From: Acidobacteriaceae bacterium
Lineage (GTDB): Bacteria; Acidobacteriota; Terriglobia; Bryobacterales; Bryobacteraceae
Length of the DNA stretch: 64,000 nt
Direction: 5' to 3'
Assembly (NCBI GenBank): GCA_019240405.1
Contig: JAFAYL010000022.1
Coordinates: 1 to 64,000, forward strand
The notes below the pieces were generated by a model. The model saw only the letters and a program-made list of their open reading frames with translations, did no database searches and had not been told where the DNA came from. This document shows, in pieces, positions 54,281 to 62,622 of the stretch (position 1 is the stretch's first letter; each line of letters begins with the position of its first letter). Position numbers and translations under genes: made by a program.

Positions 54281-55755
54281 CTGACGTCGTAATGCCCCAG
54301 ATGGGCGAGAGCATCGTCGAAGGAACGTTGACGCGATGGCTGAAGAAGCCGGGCGAAAAGGTGGAGCGGGACGAGCCGCTTTTCGAGATTTCAACCGACA
54401 AAGTAGATACCGAGATTCCCGCCCCCGTATCGGGAGTTCTGAGCGAGGTTTTAGTCAACGAGGGAGCGACAGTTGCGATTAATGCCGTAGTTGCACGAAT
54501 CGGTGAGGGTGACGGTGCTTCGGCGGGAGCTTCTGCCCCCAAGCAGGAACCGCCGAACGAAGAAGCAAAGCCCGCACCCGACACTAAAACCGATGTCGAG
54601 GTGGGCCCGTCGGCCGCCTCTCCGGAAGCGCGTCGGGCGAAATCAGCGCCGCCTCCGCCTCAACCGGCTCCGCCGCCGGGCCGCCATACTCCGGTTGCAA
54701 CTTCGGCGGGACCCTATCCAATTCAGCCGGAGGAACCTCGGGTCGAGGACGTAACACCGCCGTCTCCTTCTGCTCAGGCGGACGGGAGCAGCGCTCCGGT
54801 AAGCGAGGAGCAAGGGCCATTGTCGCCGCTGGTGCGTAAAATGGCGCGCGAATACAATATCGACCTTTCGCGTGTGAAAGGGACGGGCGCAGGGGGCCGT
54901 ATTACCAAGCAAGATCTCGAGTCGTATATGTCTTCCCAGGCCGGCAAGGCATATGGCGGGGTGGCTACTAGTGCTCCAGCCGAGCCGGTTCCGACGCAAC
55001 GGACCGCGGCTCCGGCGCCAGCAGCGCCTGCTCCGGCTCCCATGCCGCTGGCTGAGTCTGCGAAAACGCGCGTAGAGCCGATGAGCATCATGCGGCAAAA
55101 GATTGCCGAGCACATGGTGATGAGCAGGCGCACATCGGCTCATGTCACAACCGTGCACCGAGTGGATATGACGAAAATCGCCAAACTGCGGGATAGGTCC
55201 AAAGCCGAATTTCAGGCTCGAAACGGATTTTCGTTGACGTACTTACCATTCGTGACGGCAGCGGCCGCCGAGAGTTTGCGAGCCTTCCCGATCTTCAATG
55301 GATCAATCGACGGCAAGAATATCGTTTATTTCCGCGATATCAATATCGGGATTGCGGTGGCGCTCGAGGGCGGGCTGATCGTGCCAGTAATCCGCAATGC
55401 GGATGAGAAGAACGTGGCTGGGTTGCAGCGCGCGATTGTGGATTTGGCGACGCGGGCGCGCTCACGGCAGTTGAAGCCCGAAGAGGTCCAGGGCGGCACG
55501 TTTTCTATCACGAACTTCGGCAGTTTTGGCAGTATCTTCGCAACTCCCGTTATCAATCAGCCTCAAGTTGCGATTTTGGGGGTCGGCGCGGTGGAAAAAA
55601 TACCGGCTGTAGTGGACGGGGATGCTATCGCAATCCGATCTCAAGCGCATTTGGCCCTGACGTTTGACCATCGTCTGATTGATGGGGCGCTCGCGGATCA
55701 GTTCTGCCAGAAGGTGAAGTCAATTTTAGAGAGTTGGTCGAGGGAAATTCTTTAA
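54277..55755 (+). CDS. 2-oxoacid dehydrogenase E2 acyltransferase
   Basis: Core acyltransferase of a pyruvate or 2-oxoglutarate (or branched-chain) dehydrogenase complex. The lipoyl domain is residues 1-78 with the lipoylated Lys in FEISTDKVDTEIPAP. A long Pro/Ala-rich linker follows, then the E1/E3-binding domain at about 185-220 (LSPLVRKMAREYNIDLSRVK), another linker and the catalytic domain from about 270 with the active-site DHRLIDGA. 492 aa. E1 is not in the window, so the substrate is unresolved; sucB-like and bkdB-like are both possible. Confidence 0.92.
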   Translation: MTDVVMPQMGESIVEGTLTRWLKKPGEKVERDEPLFEISTDKVDTEIPAPVSGVLSEVLVNEGATVAINAVVARIGEGDGASAGASAPKQEPPNEEAKPAPDTKTDVEVGPSAASPEARRAKSAPPPPQPAPPPGRHTPVATSAGPYPIQPEEPRVEDVTPPSPSAQADGSSAPVSEEQGPLSPLVRKMAREYNIDLSRVKGTGAGGRITKQDLESYMSSQAGKAYGGVATSAPAEPVPTQRTAAPAPAAPAPAPMPLAESAKTRVEPMSIMRQKIAEHMVMSRRTSAHVTTVHRVDMTKIAKLRDRSKAEFQARNGFSLTYLPFVTAAAAESLRAFPIFNGSIDGKNIVYFRDINIGIAVALEGGLIVPVIRNADEKNVAGLQRAIVDLATRARSRQLKPEEVQGGTFSITNFGSFGSIFATPVINQPQVAILGVGAVEKIPAVVDGDAIAIRSQAHLALTFDHRLIDGALADQFCQKVKSILESWSREIL

Positions 55756-55846
55756 TCGACTCCTATCTGCGACGGCTCTGCCACCCTATATCCGTTCGCG
55801 AGCCACTATCGTGAACCGATTGGCTAAGCAAACAACGCTTTTATCC

Positions 55847-55875
55847 TTGACGAAAGATTAAGGGAGGTTTACTAT
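55847..55875 (+). promoter_or_regulatory. Sigma70 promoter of carD
   Basis: TTGACG at 55847-55852 and TACTAT at 55870-55875 are separated by exactly 17 bp. Transcription would start near 55882, giving a leader of about 46 nt to the carD ATG, with GAGG 8 nt before it. Confidence 0.75.
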
Positions 55876-55927
55876 TTCGAGTGGCTGTCTAGTTTAACTA
55901 GGAGTTTTCCTAGAAAAGAGGTCTGGC

Positions 55928-56440
55928 ATGGCCTTCCAGGTGGGTGAGAAAGTCGTGTACGCGAATCACGGCATCGCAACTATCGAGAACATTAGTTCCC
56001 GTTCTTTTGGCGCCCACCAGGAACGCTTTTACCTCTTACGGCTGTCCCCCAACAGGATGACCGTGATGGTGCCTTTTTCGCATGCGCAGGATGTGGGGCT
56101 GCGGAAAGTTACCAAATGTAGCGAGGTCAATCGCGTGCTGGCCTACCTCGCCGCCGGCCGGTCTTCTGGGAGCACGCAGGATTGGAAGGACCGCTTCAAA
56201 GAGAACTCGGACAAAATGCATGGCGGCAACCTGGTCAAGGTTGCCGAGGTATTTAAGGCGCTTTTGATTATTCAGCTTTCAAAAACGCTGTCGTTTCGTG
56301 AGAAGCGGATGTTGGAGAGGGCGCGCAGCATGCTCGTTCTCGAGACATCTATTGCGAAATCGGTTCCCCAGCGCGAGGCGGAGGACCTGATTCAACGCGC
56401 GCTGGCCAAATGTAACCTGCCGATGCCCCCGGCTTTGTAG
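55928..56440 (+). CDS. carD: CarD family transcriptional regulator
   Basis: RNA polymerase-binding regulator that stabilises the promoter open complex. The N-terminal Tudor-like RNAP interaction domain begins FQVGEKVVYANHGIATIENI; the C-terminal helical DNA-binding domain (about residues 75-165) has the typical K-D-R-F-K-E-N and L-S-x-x-E-K-x-M-L-E-x-A pattern (LSFREKRMLERARSML). 170 aa matches CarD/CdnL proteins. It is a single gene with its own promoter, followed by tRNA-Glu. Confidence 0.93.
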   Translation: MAFQVGEKVVYANHGIATIENISSRSFGAHQERFYLLRLSPNRMTVMVPFSHAQDVGLRKVTKCSEVNRVLAYLAAGRSSGSTQDWKDRFKENSDKMHGGNLVKVAEVFKALLIIQLSKTLSFREKRMLERARSMLVLETSIAKSVPQREAEDLIQRALAKCNLPMPPAL

Positions 56441-56492
56441 CGGTTCGGATTTCAGGCGGCAGCGATCGCTCCGGATAGCAATCGAGCTTGGC

Positions 56493-56498
56493 TATACT
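56493..56498 (+). promoter_or_regulatory. Likely -10 of the tRNA-Glu promoter
   Basis: TATACT at 56493-56498 lies 22 bp before the tRNA. No good -35 hexamer is visible 17 bp upstream. Confidence 0.4.
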
Positions 56499-56519
56499 GA
56501 GAGTGTTTTCAACGGGAAC

Positions 56520-56594
56520 GGCGCTATCGTCTAACGGTTAGGACGGAGCCCTCTCAAGGCTCAAATAGGGGTTCGATTCCCCTTAGCGCTACCA
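56520..56594 (+). tRNA. tRNA-Glu (anticodon CTC)
   Basis: 75 nt including an encoded CCA end. The acceptor stem GGCGCTA pairs with TAGCGCT; the anticodon stem GAGCC/GGCTC encloses loop CTCTCAA, anticodon CTC, which reads GAG. The T arm AGGGGTTCGATTCCCCT is canonical. Confidence 0.95.
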
Positions 56595-56771
56595 AGCTTT
56601 TCAATTGTCGTGCACCCGCGGGGCTGCTCTCACGAAAGCCGTTAAACCCGGTTAGTTCGGTGATGGCCAAGTGTGATAGTTCAATTTTCGCGGCGCAAGC
56701 CATGCTTACCTAACAAACGTCACCCGTGGTTGCGAATTTAGGGCCCGCATTGGACAGGATAAATTCAGGCG
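56595..56771. other. Intergenic region after tRNA-Glu
   Basis: No gene or element that I can support between the tRNA and the small zinc-ribbon protein. Confidence 0.45.
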
Positions 56772-57005
56772 CTATCGCCTTCGGCGTACGGCGTGTACGT
56801 TCACGTTTGCTGAAAACCTGTAACGCTCACTCCGTAGGTCATAAACCACGGGTCGTACCCGGGGAGGATTGTCACCGGAACATTCGAACTCGTGAGCACA
56901 GCCGAGGCATTTGACACTGGCGCTCTCGTTAAATCGCGCTTCGACTGGATCGCCGCACTTCGGGCAAGCTACGCAACGCAGGTTTCTGACTTGATATCTA
57001 CTCAT
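56772..57005 (-). CDS. Small zinc-ribbon-like protein
   Basis: A 77-residue protein with RCVACPKCGDPVEA followed by SVKCLGCAHEFEC, two C-x2-C pairs (plus extra Cys) spaced like a zinc ribbon within residues 9-43. The Arg-rich tail (NVHAVRRRR) could touch nucleic acid. No close family is recognised. There is no clear ribosome-binding site. The spaced cysteines are the main reason to think it is coded. Confidence 0.5.
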   Translation of the reverse strand: MSRYQVRNLRCVACPKCGDPVEARFNESASVKCLGCAHEFECSGDNPPRVRPVVYDLRSERYRFSANVNVHAVRRRR

Positions 57006-57301
57006 AGCGTGTGTGGCAGTTTAGTAGCTCTAAGCAGCTTCAGTTTGCATTAAGCTAGCTAAGTTATTGATTTGATGTGCAAAAAACTCGCTAAGCAAGT
57101 TGTGACTCCCCGAGGCTCTAGATCGTTCCTGCTGGGCAAAACCTGCTGGGTTACCCCGGAACAGCCGCGAGCGTGCTTCAAGATGCGGCGCTCGCCATGG
57201 ACGCCCGAAAAACGCGGCCCACGAAGAAAAAAGCGTCGAAGTGAGTACCAGGTTACGGTCCGTACTTGCAGGAAGCGTTTAAACGGGTCGATAAGTAGCC
57301 C

Positions 57302-57709
57302 ATGCGGATTTCAGCTCTAGTGATGCTATTGGCAGTTTTCGCGAGTCAGATCGACGCGCAACGGGAAATTTACGGGCACAAGGGCGACGACGCGTTTGAC
57401 CTAAAGATTTCTGAGGTTCGTGCGTTGCCAAGAGCGCGTGAGCGAGTCGGTTTCAGCAGGGTCCCCACAACGTATGCGGTCACCGCATCCGGAAGCGATT
57501 CGATTTACACCCTCTATTGCTTCGGGCGCGCTCCGGAAGCAGGGCGCACCTATCCAGCGCTGGACGTCTACGTCAGTGACGATTGGTCTCCGCTCCGCCT
57601 TTGGCCAATTGAAAAAAGGGATTTACGTCTGCCCGAGGGTGTGAAGAAGAAAGGGGGTGCTGTACCGGGTGGTGATTATCCAGAACATGCTGACCACGGA
57701 GCGTCCTGA
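57302..57709 (+). CDS. Exported hypothetical protein
   Basis: A 135-residue protein with a signal peptide (MRISALVMLLAVFASQIDAQ). The mature part has no motif I know; it includes TTYAVTASGSDSIYTLYCFG and ends in a charged Gly-rich tail. No ribosome-binding site is obvious. The signal-like N-terminus is the main support. Confidence 0.5.
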   Translation: MRISALVMLLAVFASQIDAQREIYGHKGDDAFDLKISEVRALPRARERVGFSRVPTTYAVTASGSDSIYTLYCFGRAPEAGRTYPALDVYVSDDWSPLRLWPIEKRDLRLPEGVKKKGGAVPGGDYPEHADHGAS

Positions 57710-57884
57710 TTTTGCCTGCGATATTCGAGCTGAAGATGCCCTCACGCAAGCCAAGAAATGAGATCGTTACCTGGCGTCGTTATAAGCCGCCTCGCCAAGG
57801 CCGGCCGCTCTCACGAAAGCGTCTCACGGGTCGCTGCGTCGATCGAAAGCACTACACCATCGGCAGCAAGGGATACTAAGTCTC

Positions 57885-58199
57885 ATGGCGAAACAACCCG
57901 GCAGTGTTGGAAGTGCTGCGCTTTGGATGTTTGTACTCTCGGTGCTCCTATTTTGGGCGCCGCTGATTGGTCCGTTTATAGCCGGTTTCGTGGGCGGCAG
58001 AAAGGCGGGCACAGTTGGAAACGCGATTCTAGCAGCAATTTTGCCAGGGCTTCTCCTCGGTCTCGCGCTTTTCTTTCTCGCTTCACTCTTCACGGGATTC
58101 CCGCTGTTTGGAGTGGTTGCCGGAGCAGGCGGTGTGACGCTTGCCTTCGCTCATATCGGACCCCTTCTGGTAGGCGCGATTCTCGGGGCACTGCTGTAG
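57885..58199 (+). CDS. Small membrane protein (DUF5518-like)
   Basis: A 104-residue, strongly hydrophobic protein with about three membrane helices. The motif P-L-I-G-P-F-I-A-G-F-V-G-G-R-K-A-G (near residues 26-42) resembles small glycine-rich membrane proteins of the DUF5518 kind. The composition argues it is a real gene. No operon partner is present; function unknown. Confidence 0.6.
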   Translation: MAKQPGSVGSAALWMFVLSVLLFWAPLIGPFIAGFVGGRKAGTVGNAILAAILPGLLLGLALFFLASLFTGFPLFGVVAGAGGVTLAFAHIGPLLVGAILGALL

Positions 58200-58644
58200 A
58201 CGAAGAATGAACAGGCCGAGTTGGACTACCCAGGCCAACGAGGATCCGCCATCACGAAACGAGTCGCCACAAGAGATTGATCATCAGCGCGGTAACCGAA
58301 GCCAGCGCATCAAATATCGTGCAGCCTCCATATACATGAAAAGACGTGGCGCAATTGAACCCTATAAAGGCCCAAACGCCCACAAGCAAACAACGTTTCA
58401 CGGATCTCGATTATCTTATCGGCAGCAAGGGGTTCAATTGACTTACCGCGTGGCCCTATAAAAAGAAGGGGTCGAGATGGGCGGAGGCCGAGGCAATAAT
58501 GTGTTGCTTGCACCGATCACATTTCGGCGTAAAGACCCGAGTTTGCTTGTCCATCATCCAGAGGACTCTATGTCCGAAGATCCAACAAATGACTCCCATA
58601 ATCTCGTTACCCCTTATATTCGGCGCAAAACGCTTATCTGCAAC
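58200..58644. other. Sparse region before the pilin gene
   Basis: 445 bp in which I see only short, uncharacterised open frames on both strands and no RNA gene or repeat. Confidence 0.4.
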
Positions 58645-58830
58645 CTACGACGCCGCGCTGGTAAGCGTTGTATTGATATGCGTCCAGACGCTCTTTATCG
58701 TGTTGCCGGTACCGCCGAGAAGAGCGAGGGCGCCCAGCGAAATGGTAGCGAGCAGCAGCGTGTACTCCACCAAGTCCTGGCCGTTTTCCTCATTGAGGAG
58801 AGCTTTTGCGAGTGAGCAGATCGTGTTCAT
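58645..58830 (-). CDS. Flp/Fap-type (type IVb) pilin
   Basis: A 61-residue prepilin. The leader ends NEENG and the mature protein begins QDLVEYTLLLATISLGALAL, with the G/Q cleavage site, Glu5 and the long hydrophobic stretch expected of Flp pilins, followed by a short tail. I chose ATG 58830 because it gives a typical short leader of 17 residues; an upstream ATG at 58908 has a strong AAGGAGG but would give a 43-residue leader. No tad/cpa assembly genes are in the window. Confidence 0.82.
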   Translation of the reverse strand: MNTICSLAKALLNEENGQDLVEYTLLLATISLGALALLGGTGNTIKSVWTHINTTLTSAAS

Positions 58831-58930
58831 GCTTCGCTCATCGGCGGTCTTGAATTTACGTAAGTCCCAGCGGTACTTGAAGGTACGTCTATAACTCGTA
58901 TGGGCCATCCCCTCCTTACGAGTAGGGAGG

Positions 58931-59884
58931 TTAATCGAACATTCCTTCAAAAAGCGCGGAGGTGAGGTATCGCTCGCCGGCATCGGGGAGCACGACGACA
59001 ACCGTTTTGTCGTTCATCTCCGGCTCTTTCGCGATACGGACAGCCGCAGCGGCTGCGGCCCCGCAAGAGATACCGCAGATTAGCCCTTCTTCTCTCGCAA
59101 GGCGGCGGGCCATTTCAATTGATTCCTCATTGGTTACCTGCTCTACCCGATCAACCACCGAGAGGTCGAGAGTTTCCGGGATAAAGCCAGCTCCAATGCC
59201 CTGAATTTTGTGCGGTCCCGGCCGGAGCGGCTCGTGATTCAAGGCTTGCGCTATGACCGGGCTCCCGGAGGGTTCGACGGCAATCGAAACGATTGGGTGA
59301 TGGCGCTCCTGTTTTATGTAACGGGACACCCCGGTAATCGTGCCGCCTGTGCCGACGCCTGAGACGAGCACGTCGACCCGACCTTCGGTGTCTTCCCAAA
59401 TCTCGGGCCCCGTGGTCCGAAAGTGGATGCGCGGATTCGCGGGATTGCTGAATTGCTGGGGGATGAAATAGCGTTCAGGATCGGAGGCGCGGATCTCCTC
59501 GGCTTTCTGCATGGCGCCTTCCATGCCGGTGGCGCCGTCAGTCAGGATCAGGTTCGCTCCGAGGACTTTCAATACTTTGCGGCGCTCGATGGACATCGTA
59601 TCGGGCATGGTGAGGGTGATGGGGTAGCCGCGAGCAGCGGCGACGTAGGCGAGCGCGATGCCGGTGTTTCCACTGGTGGGCTCGACGATTTCGCGGCCAG
59701 GTCTTAGGAGCCCGCGTTCTTCGGCATCCCAAATCATCGCCGCCCCGATTCGGTCTTTAACGGAAAAGGCGGGATTGCGGCCTTCGATCTTCGCGAGCAC
59801 CGTCGCGCGAGCGCTGTTGACTACCCGGTTGAGCTTCACCAATGGTGTGCGGCCGATGCTAAACGACGCGTCCGGATAGCGCAA
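58931..59884 (-). CDS. cysK: Cysteine synthase A (O-acetylserine sulfhydrylase)
   Basis: PLP enzyme making cysteine from O-acetylserine and sulfide. PLP lysine K43 lies in [11 protein letters not shown], the substrate loop is PTSGNTG, the phosphate loop GTGGTITG, and the C-terminal [10 protein letters not shown] block is intact. The frame extends well upstream; TTG 59884, five bases past the rrf2 stop, gives the standard [19 protein letters not shown] start and 317 aa. It is the second gene of an rrf2-cysK pair. Confidence 0.95.
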   Translation of the reverse strand: MRYPDASFSIGRTPLVKLNRVVNSARATVLAKIEGRNPAFSVKDRIGAAMIWDAEERGLLRPGREIVEPTSGNTGIALAYVAAARGYPITLTMPDTMSIERRKVLKVLGANLILTDGATGMEGAMQKAEEIRASDPERYFIPQQFSNPANPRIHFRTTGPEIWEDTEGRVDVLVSGVGTGGTITGVSRYIKQERHHPIVSIAVEPSGSPVIAQALNHEPLRPGPHKIQGIGAGFIPETLDLSVVDRVEQVTNEESIEMARRLAREEGLICGISCGAAAAAAVRIAKEPEMNDKTVVVVLPDAGERYLTSALFEGMFD

Positions 59885-59888
59885 TGAA

Positions 59889-60329
59889 TTAGATCTCCCA
59901 ATTGGGCACGTACTGAGTGTACTTTTCCTGCCAGGCGCGGGCCAGCTCGGCAAAAGTGGTCTGATCGAGAACTCCGGAGACTGCATTGTCGACGCGATTC
60001 CAGATATCCGCAAAAGGATCGTTCGCTTGCGGGCGAGAAGCTCGATTTACATTCTCCACGGCCCTGAGGACTTCGCCGACCGTAATCGCGTCGGGCGGTC
60101 GCGCCAACAAATATCCGCCTTCGGCTCCCCGGCGGGAATCTACAAAACCGTTTTGCTTCAAACCAGCCAAGATCAATTCGAGGAACTTTTGCGGAATTTT
60201 CTGGCGCTTCGCAATATCCGCAATTTTGATCGGGGGCATGTTTGCTCCGGCCGCACGGCCGACCAAATATTGCGCAGCGAGATCAAAAACAGCCTTGAGC
60301 GCGTATTCGCTCTTGACCGAGATGTTCAT
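59889..60329 (-). CDS. Rrf2 family regulator without iron-sulfur cysteines (CymR-like)
   Basis: A 146-residue winged-helix regulator. The start [18 protein letters not shown] and the wing [18 protein letters not shown] are family hallmarks. No cysteine occurs in the protein, so it cannot bind the Fe-S cluster used by IscR or NsrR. It lies 4 nt upstream of cysK, as in a CymR-type sulfur regulator whose partner is CysK. The C-terminus ends in isoleucine (PNWEI), the kind of tail known to enter the CysK active site in other partners. Regulation of cysteine synthesis is inferred. Confidence 0.88.
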   Translation of the reverse strand: MNISVKSEYALKAVFDLAAQYLVGRAAGANMPPIKIADIAKRQKIPQKFLELILAGLKQNGFVDSRRGAEGGYLLARPPDAITVGEVLRAVENVNRASRPQANDPFADIWNRVDNAVSGVLDQTTFAELARAWQEKYTQYVPNWEI

Positions 60330-60463
60330 CCGTTGCCCATATCGATTTTACTGCCTCAAGCGGGATATGCCCTGCGGGCCAGGCCGGTTGAGGATTTTCT
60401 CCGGATACAGACGGGCAAGTTTCTGAAGAACTATAAGATGGGGGAAGAGGTTAATCCGCAATC

Positions 60464-60476
60464 GGAGTAATTTCTG
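60464..60476 (+). promoter_or_regulatory. Ribosome-binding site and CTG start of glmM
   Basis: GGAG at 60464-60467 lies 6 nt before CTG 60474. An in-frame stop at 60468-60470 rules out any earlier start, and the first downstream ATG (60555) would remove the conserved FGTDGIRG motif. Confidence 0.7.
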
Positions 60477-61835
60477 TCGAGACAACTTTTTGGAACCGAC
60501 GGCATTCGGGGCGTTGCCGGTGAGCCGCCGCTGGATGCTAGGACTGCCCATGCGTTGGGCGTTGCCCTTGGAGCTTGGGCGCGAAAGGCAAGTGCACAAC
60601 TAGCCAAAACGGATTCCGCCGAAGTCTTGATAGGCATGGATACCCGCGAGAGCGGGCCATGGCTGGCAGATCAAGTGGCTGGCGGGCTGTCCCGCTCGGG
60701 TGTAAGAGCGAGATTTGCGGGCGTGATCACCACCCCCGGGATTGCTTACTTAACTCGAACGGGTCCCTTTATTGCAGGCGTAATGATCTCCGCTTCACAC
60801 AATCCTTATCAGGACAACGGCATCAAAGTTGTCAGCCACTCGGGATACAAGCTTGCGGATGAAGTCGAACTCGAGCTTGAAAAACTGATGGCCGAATGGC
60901 TAGCGGGTCAAGAGCAGGCGGCCCCGGCGCAGCTCGAAATGGATAAGAGTTTGGACGACCTTTACATCAATTACCTGGCGAACTCAGTAATGACGCGGTT
61001 TCCGTTGCGCCTGGTGATCGACTGCGCGAACGGATCGGCGACAGAGATTGCGCCGAGGTTGTTTGACCGCCTAGGGGCGAAAGTAGATTGGATCTGCGCC
61101 TCACCAGATGGTCGCAACATTAATCTGAATTGCGGCTCGTTGCATCTCGACAGCCTTCAGAAGCGGGTTCTCGAGACGGGCGCGGAGATGGGAATTGCCT
61201 TCGACGGTGATGCGGACCGCGCGCTGTTCGTTTCGAGAGACGGAAAAATCGTGGATGGCGATGCAGTGCTGTTCTTGGCTGGTACGGCACTCAAACGCAC
61301 AGGGCGGCTGCCGGGTAGCCTTCTCGTGGCTACGGTGATGTCAAACCTGGGGCTGGAGAGAGCGCTCGAAGCATACGGGATTGCTATGTTGCGGACGCCT
61401 GTGGGCGACAAGTATGTGCTGGAGGAGATGCTGAACCGGGGCGCCGTGCTGGGGGGCGAGCAATCAGGTCACGTGATTTTTTTGGAATACGCGACGACAG
61501 GGGATGGCCTGCTAACCGCGCTGCGAGTGCTCGAAATTATCAAGGATTCCGGCCAGACACTCGATACATTGGTCGAGGAAATAAAAACATTTCCACAGAA
61601 GCTGGTGAATGTCCGAGTGAAGCAGAAGCGGCCACTCACGGAACTTCCGAAAGTTCAAGCCGAGATTGAAGCGGCGGAACAGGAGTTTGGGGATAGCGGC
61701 CGTGTGGTCGTTCGGTTCTCGGGAACTGAACCGCTTGCTCGTGTGATGGTCGAGGCTGAATCGCAGGAAAAAGTCGACAAATGGACGGGCCGCATTGCTG
61801 ACGCCATTCGCGAGGAGCTTGGTGCAAGCGCGTAA
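60474..61835 (+). CDS. glmM: Phosphoglucosamine mutase
   Basis: Converts glucosamine-6-phosphate to glucosamine-1-phosphate for peptidoglycan and lipopolysaccharide precursors. The N-terminus reads SRQLFGTDGIRGVAG. The phosphoserine is S108 in ISASHNPYQDNGIK, the metal loop is DGDADRA, and the C-terminal phosphate-binding loop is RFSGTEPLARVMVE. 453 aa fits. The only start that keeps the N-terminal motif is CTG 60474, with GGAG upstream. Confidence 0.95.
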   Translation: MSRQLFGTDGIRGVAGEPPLDARTAHALGVALGAWARKASAQLAKTDSAEVLIGMDTRESGPWLADQVAGGLSRSGVRARFAGVITTPGIAYLTRTGPFIAGVMISASHNPYQDNGIKVVSHSGYKLADEVELELEKLMAEWLAGQEQAAPAQLEMDKSLDDLYINYLANSVMTRFPLRLVIDCANGSATEIAPRLFDRLGAKVDWICASPDGRNINLNCGSLHLDSLQKRVLETGAEMGIAFDGDADRALFVSRDGKIVDGDAVLFLAGTALKRTGRLPGSLLVATVMSNLGLERALEAYGIAMLRTPVGDKYVLEEMLNRGAVLGGEQSGHVIFLEYATTGDGLLTALRVLEIIKDSGQTLDTLVEEIKTFPQKLVNVRVKQKRPLTELPKVQAEIEAAEQEFGDSGRVVVRFSGTEPLARVMVEAESQEKVDKWTGRIADAIREELGASA

Positions 61836-61922
61836 GATCGCATCCTCTAGAGTGCGTGGTAGACTCAAATCTCCGACTTCTTCCCCCGCTGCGTCCTGCA
61901 GTTCCAGGACAGCTTTACTTCG

Positions 61923-62273
61923 ATGGAACGTGTTGCCCGACTGGTGAAGAACGCGAAGTTCACTGGCAAGTTCTTCGCGGATGAGGATTTAGCGCGTGCC
62001 ATCTGGCCCGCCGCAGTGGGGAAGGCGATATCTTCGCACACATCGCGCATCACGCTCGTACGCTCGAAGCTAGTTGTGGAAGTGGAAGACACTATTTGGC
62101 AGCAACAACTTTACCGGCTAAGCGCGCAAATCATGGAACGGCTTCGGAAAATCACTGGAACCGATCGTATTCAGGAACTGGAGTTCCGAATCACTGTTCC
62201 GAGAATCCAAGCGCATCGGGAAGAGCGGGATGCGTCCGGAACGGCGCGCGGGACAGCAAAATTCGGCTCCTAA
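61923..62273 (+). CDS. DUF721/DciA-like protein
   Basis: A 116-residue protein with the DUF721 pattern W-P-x-x-V-G-x-x-I-x-x-H-T (here IWPAAVGKAISSHT), then L-x-V-x-V-x-(D/S)-x-x-W-x-x-x-L (LVVEVEDTIWQQQL) and a final I-x-x-I-x-F-R-x. The family includes DciA, the ancestral bacterial replicative-helicase loader, but many members are short and untested. It lies between glmM and gatC on the same strand. Confidence 0.75.
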   Translation: MERVARLVKNAKFTGKFFADEDLARAIWPAAVGKAISSHTSRITLVRSKLVVEVEDTIWQQQLYRLSAQIMERLRKITGTDRIQELEFRITVPRIQAHREERDASGTARGTAKFGS

Positions 62274-62322
62274 CTCGGATTCAGAACACCTCGAATGCGA
62301 AAATCGCAACGAGGCATCCCAA

Positions 62323-62622
62323 GTGAAACTAAGCGATGAGAAGGTCCGGTATGTCGCTGATCTCGCGAATTTGCGGCTTACGGAAGAGGAAGTCTACCGC
62401 ATGTCGCACGATCTCGGGCAAGTCTTAACTCATATGGAACAGTTGAATCAGCTCGACACGACCAGCATCGAGCCAATGGCGCAAGTGCTGTTTGAAGAAG
62501 ACGAGATTGCCACCCTTCGAGAAGATATTCCGCGCGCAACACTCAGCAATGACGAAGCTCTTCATAATGCAGCAGCGAGCGGTAAGGGGTACTTTAAGGT
62601 GCCACGGGTCATTGAACGATGA
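62323..62622 (+). CDS. gatC: Asp/Glu-tRNA(Gln/Asn) amidotransferase subunit C
   Basis: Small subunit stabilising GatA in the enzyme that converts Glu-tRNA(Gln) and/or Asp-tRNA(Asn) to the amide. Starts at GTG 62323 ([20 protein letters not shown]), and has the typical E-E-x-x-x-x-x-x-D-L and L-D-T-T-x-x-x-P-x-x-x-V pattern and ends [12 protein letters not shown]. 99 aa fits. The open frame extends further upstream, overlapping the DUF721 gene, but that part is not GatC-like. Its stop overlaps the gatA ATG (ATGA). Confidence 0.94.
   Translation: MKLSDEKVRYVADLANLRLTEEEVYRMSHDLGQVLTHMEQLNQLDTTSIEPMAQVLFEEDEIATLREDIPRATLSNDEALHNAAASGKGYFKVPRVIER

Noticed and set aside
57072-57320. Plus-strand 82-residue frame before the exported hypothetical gene
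   Set aside because: Overlaps the better-supported signal-peptide gene, has an irregular basic composition and no recognisable motif.
58207-58461. Plus-strand 84-residue frame and an opposing 67-residue frame
   Set aside because: No motif, signal or ribosome-binding site; composition looks random.
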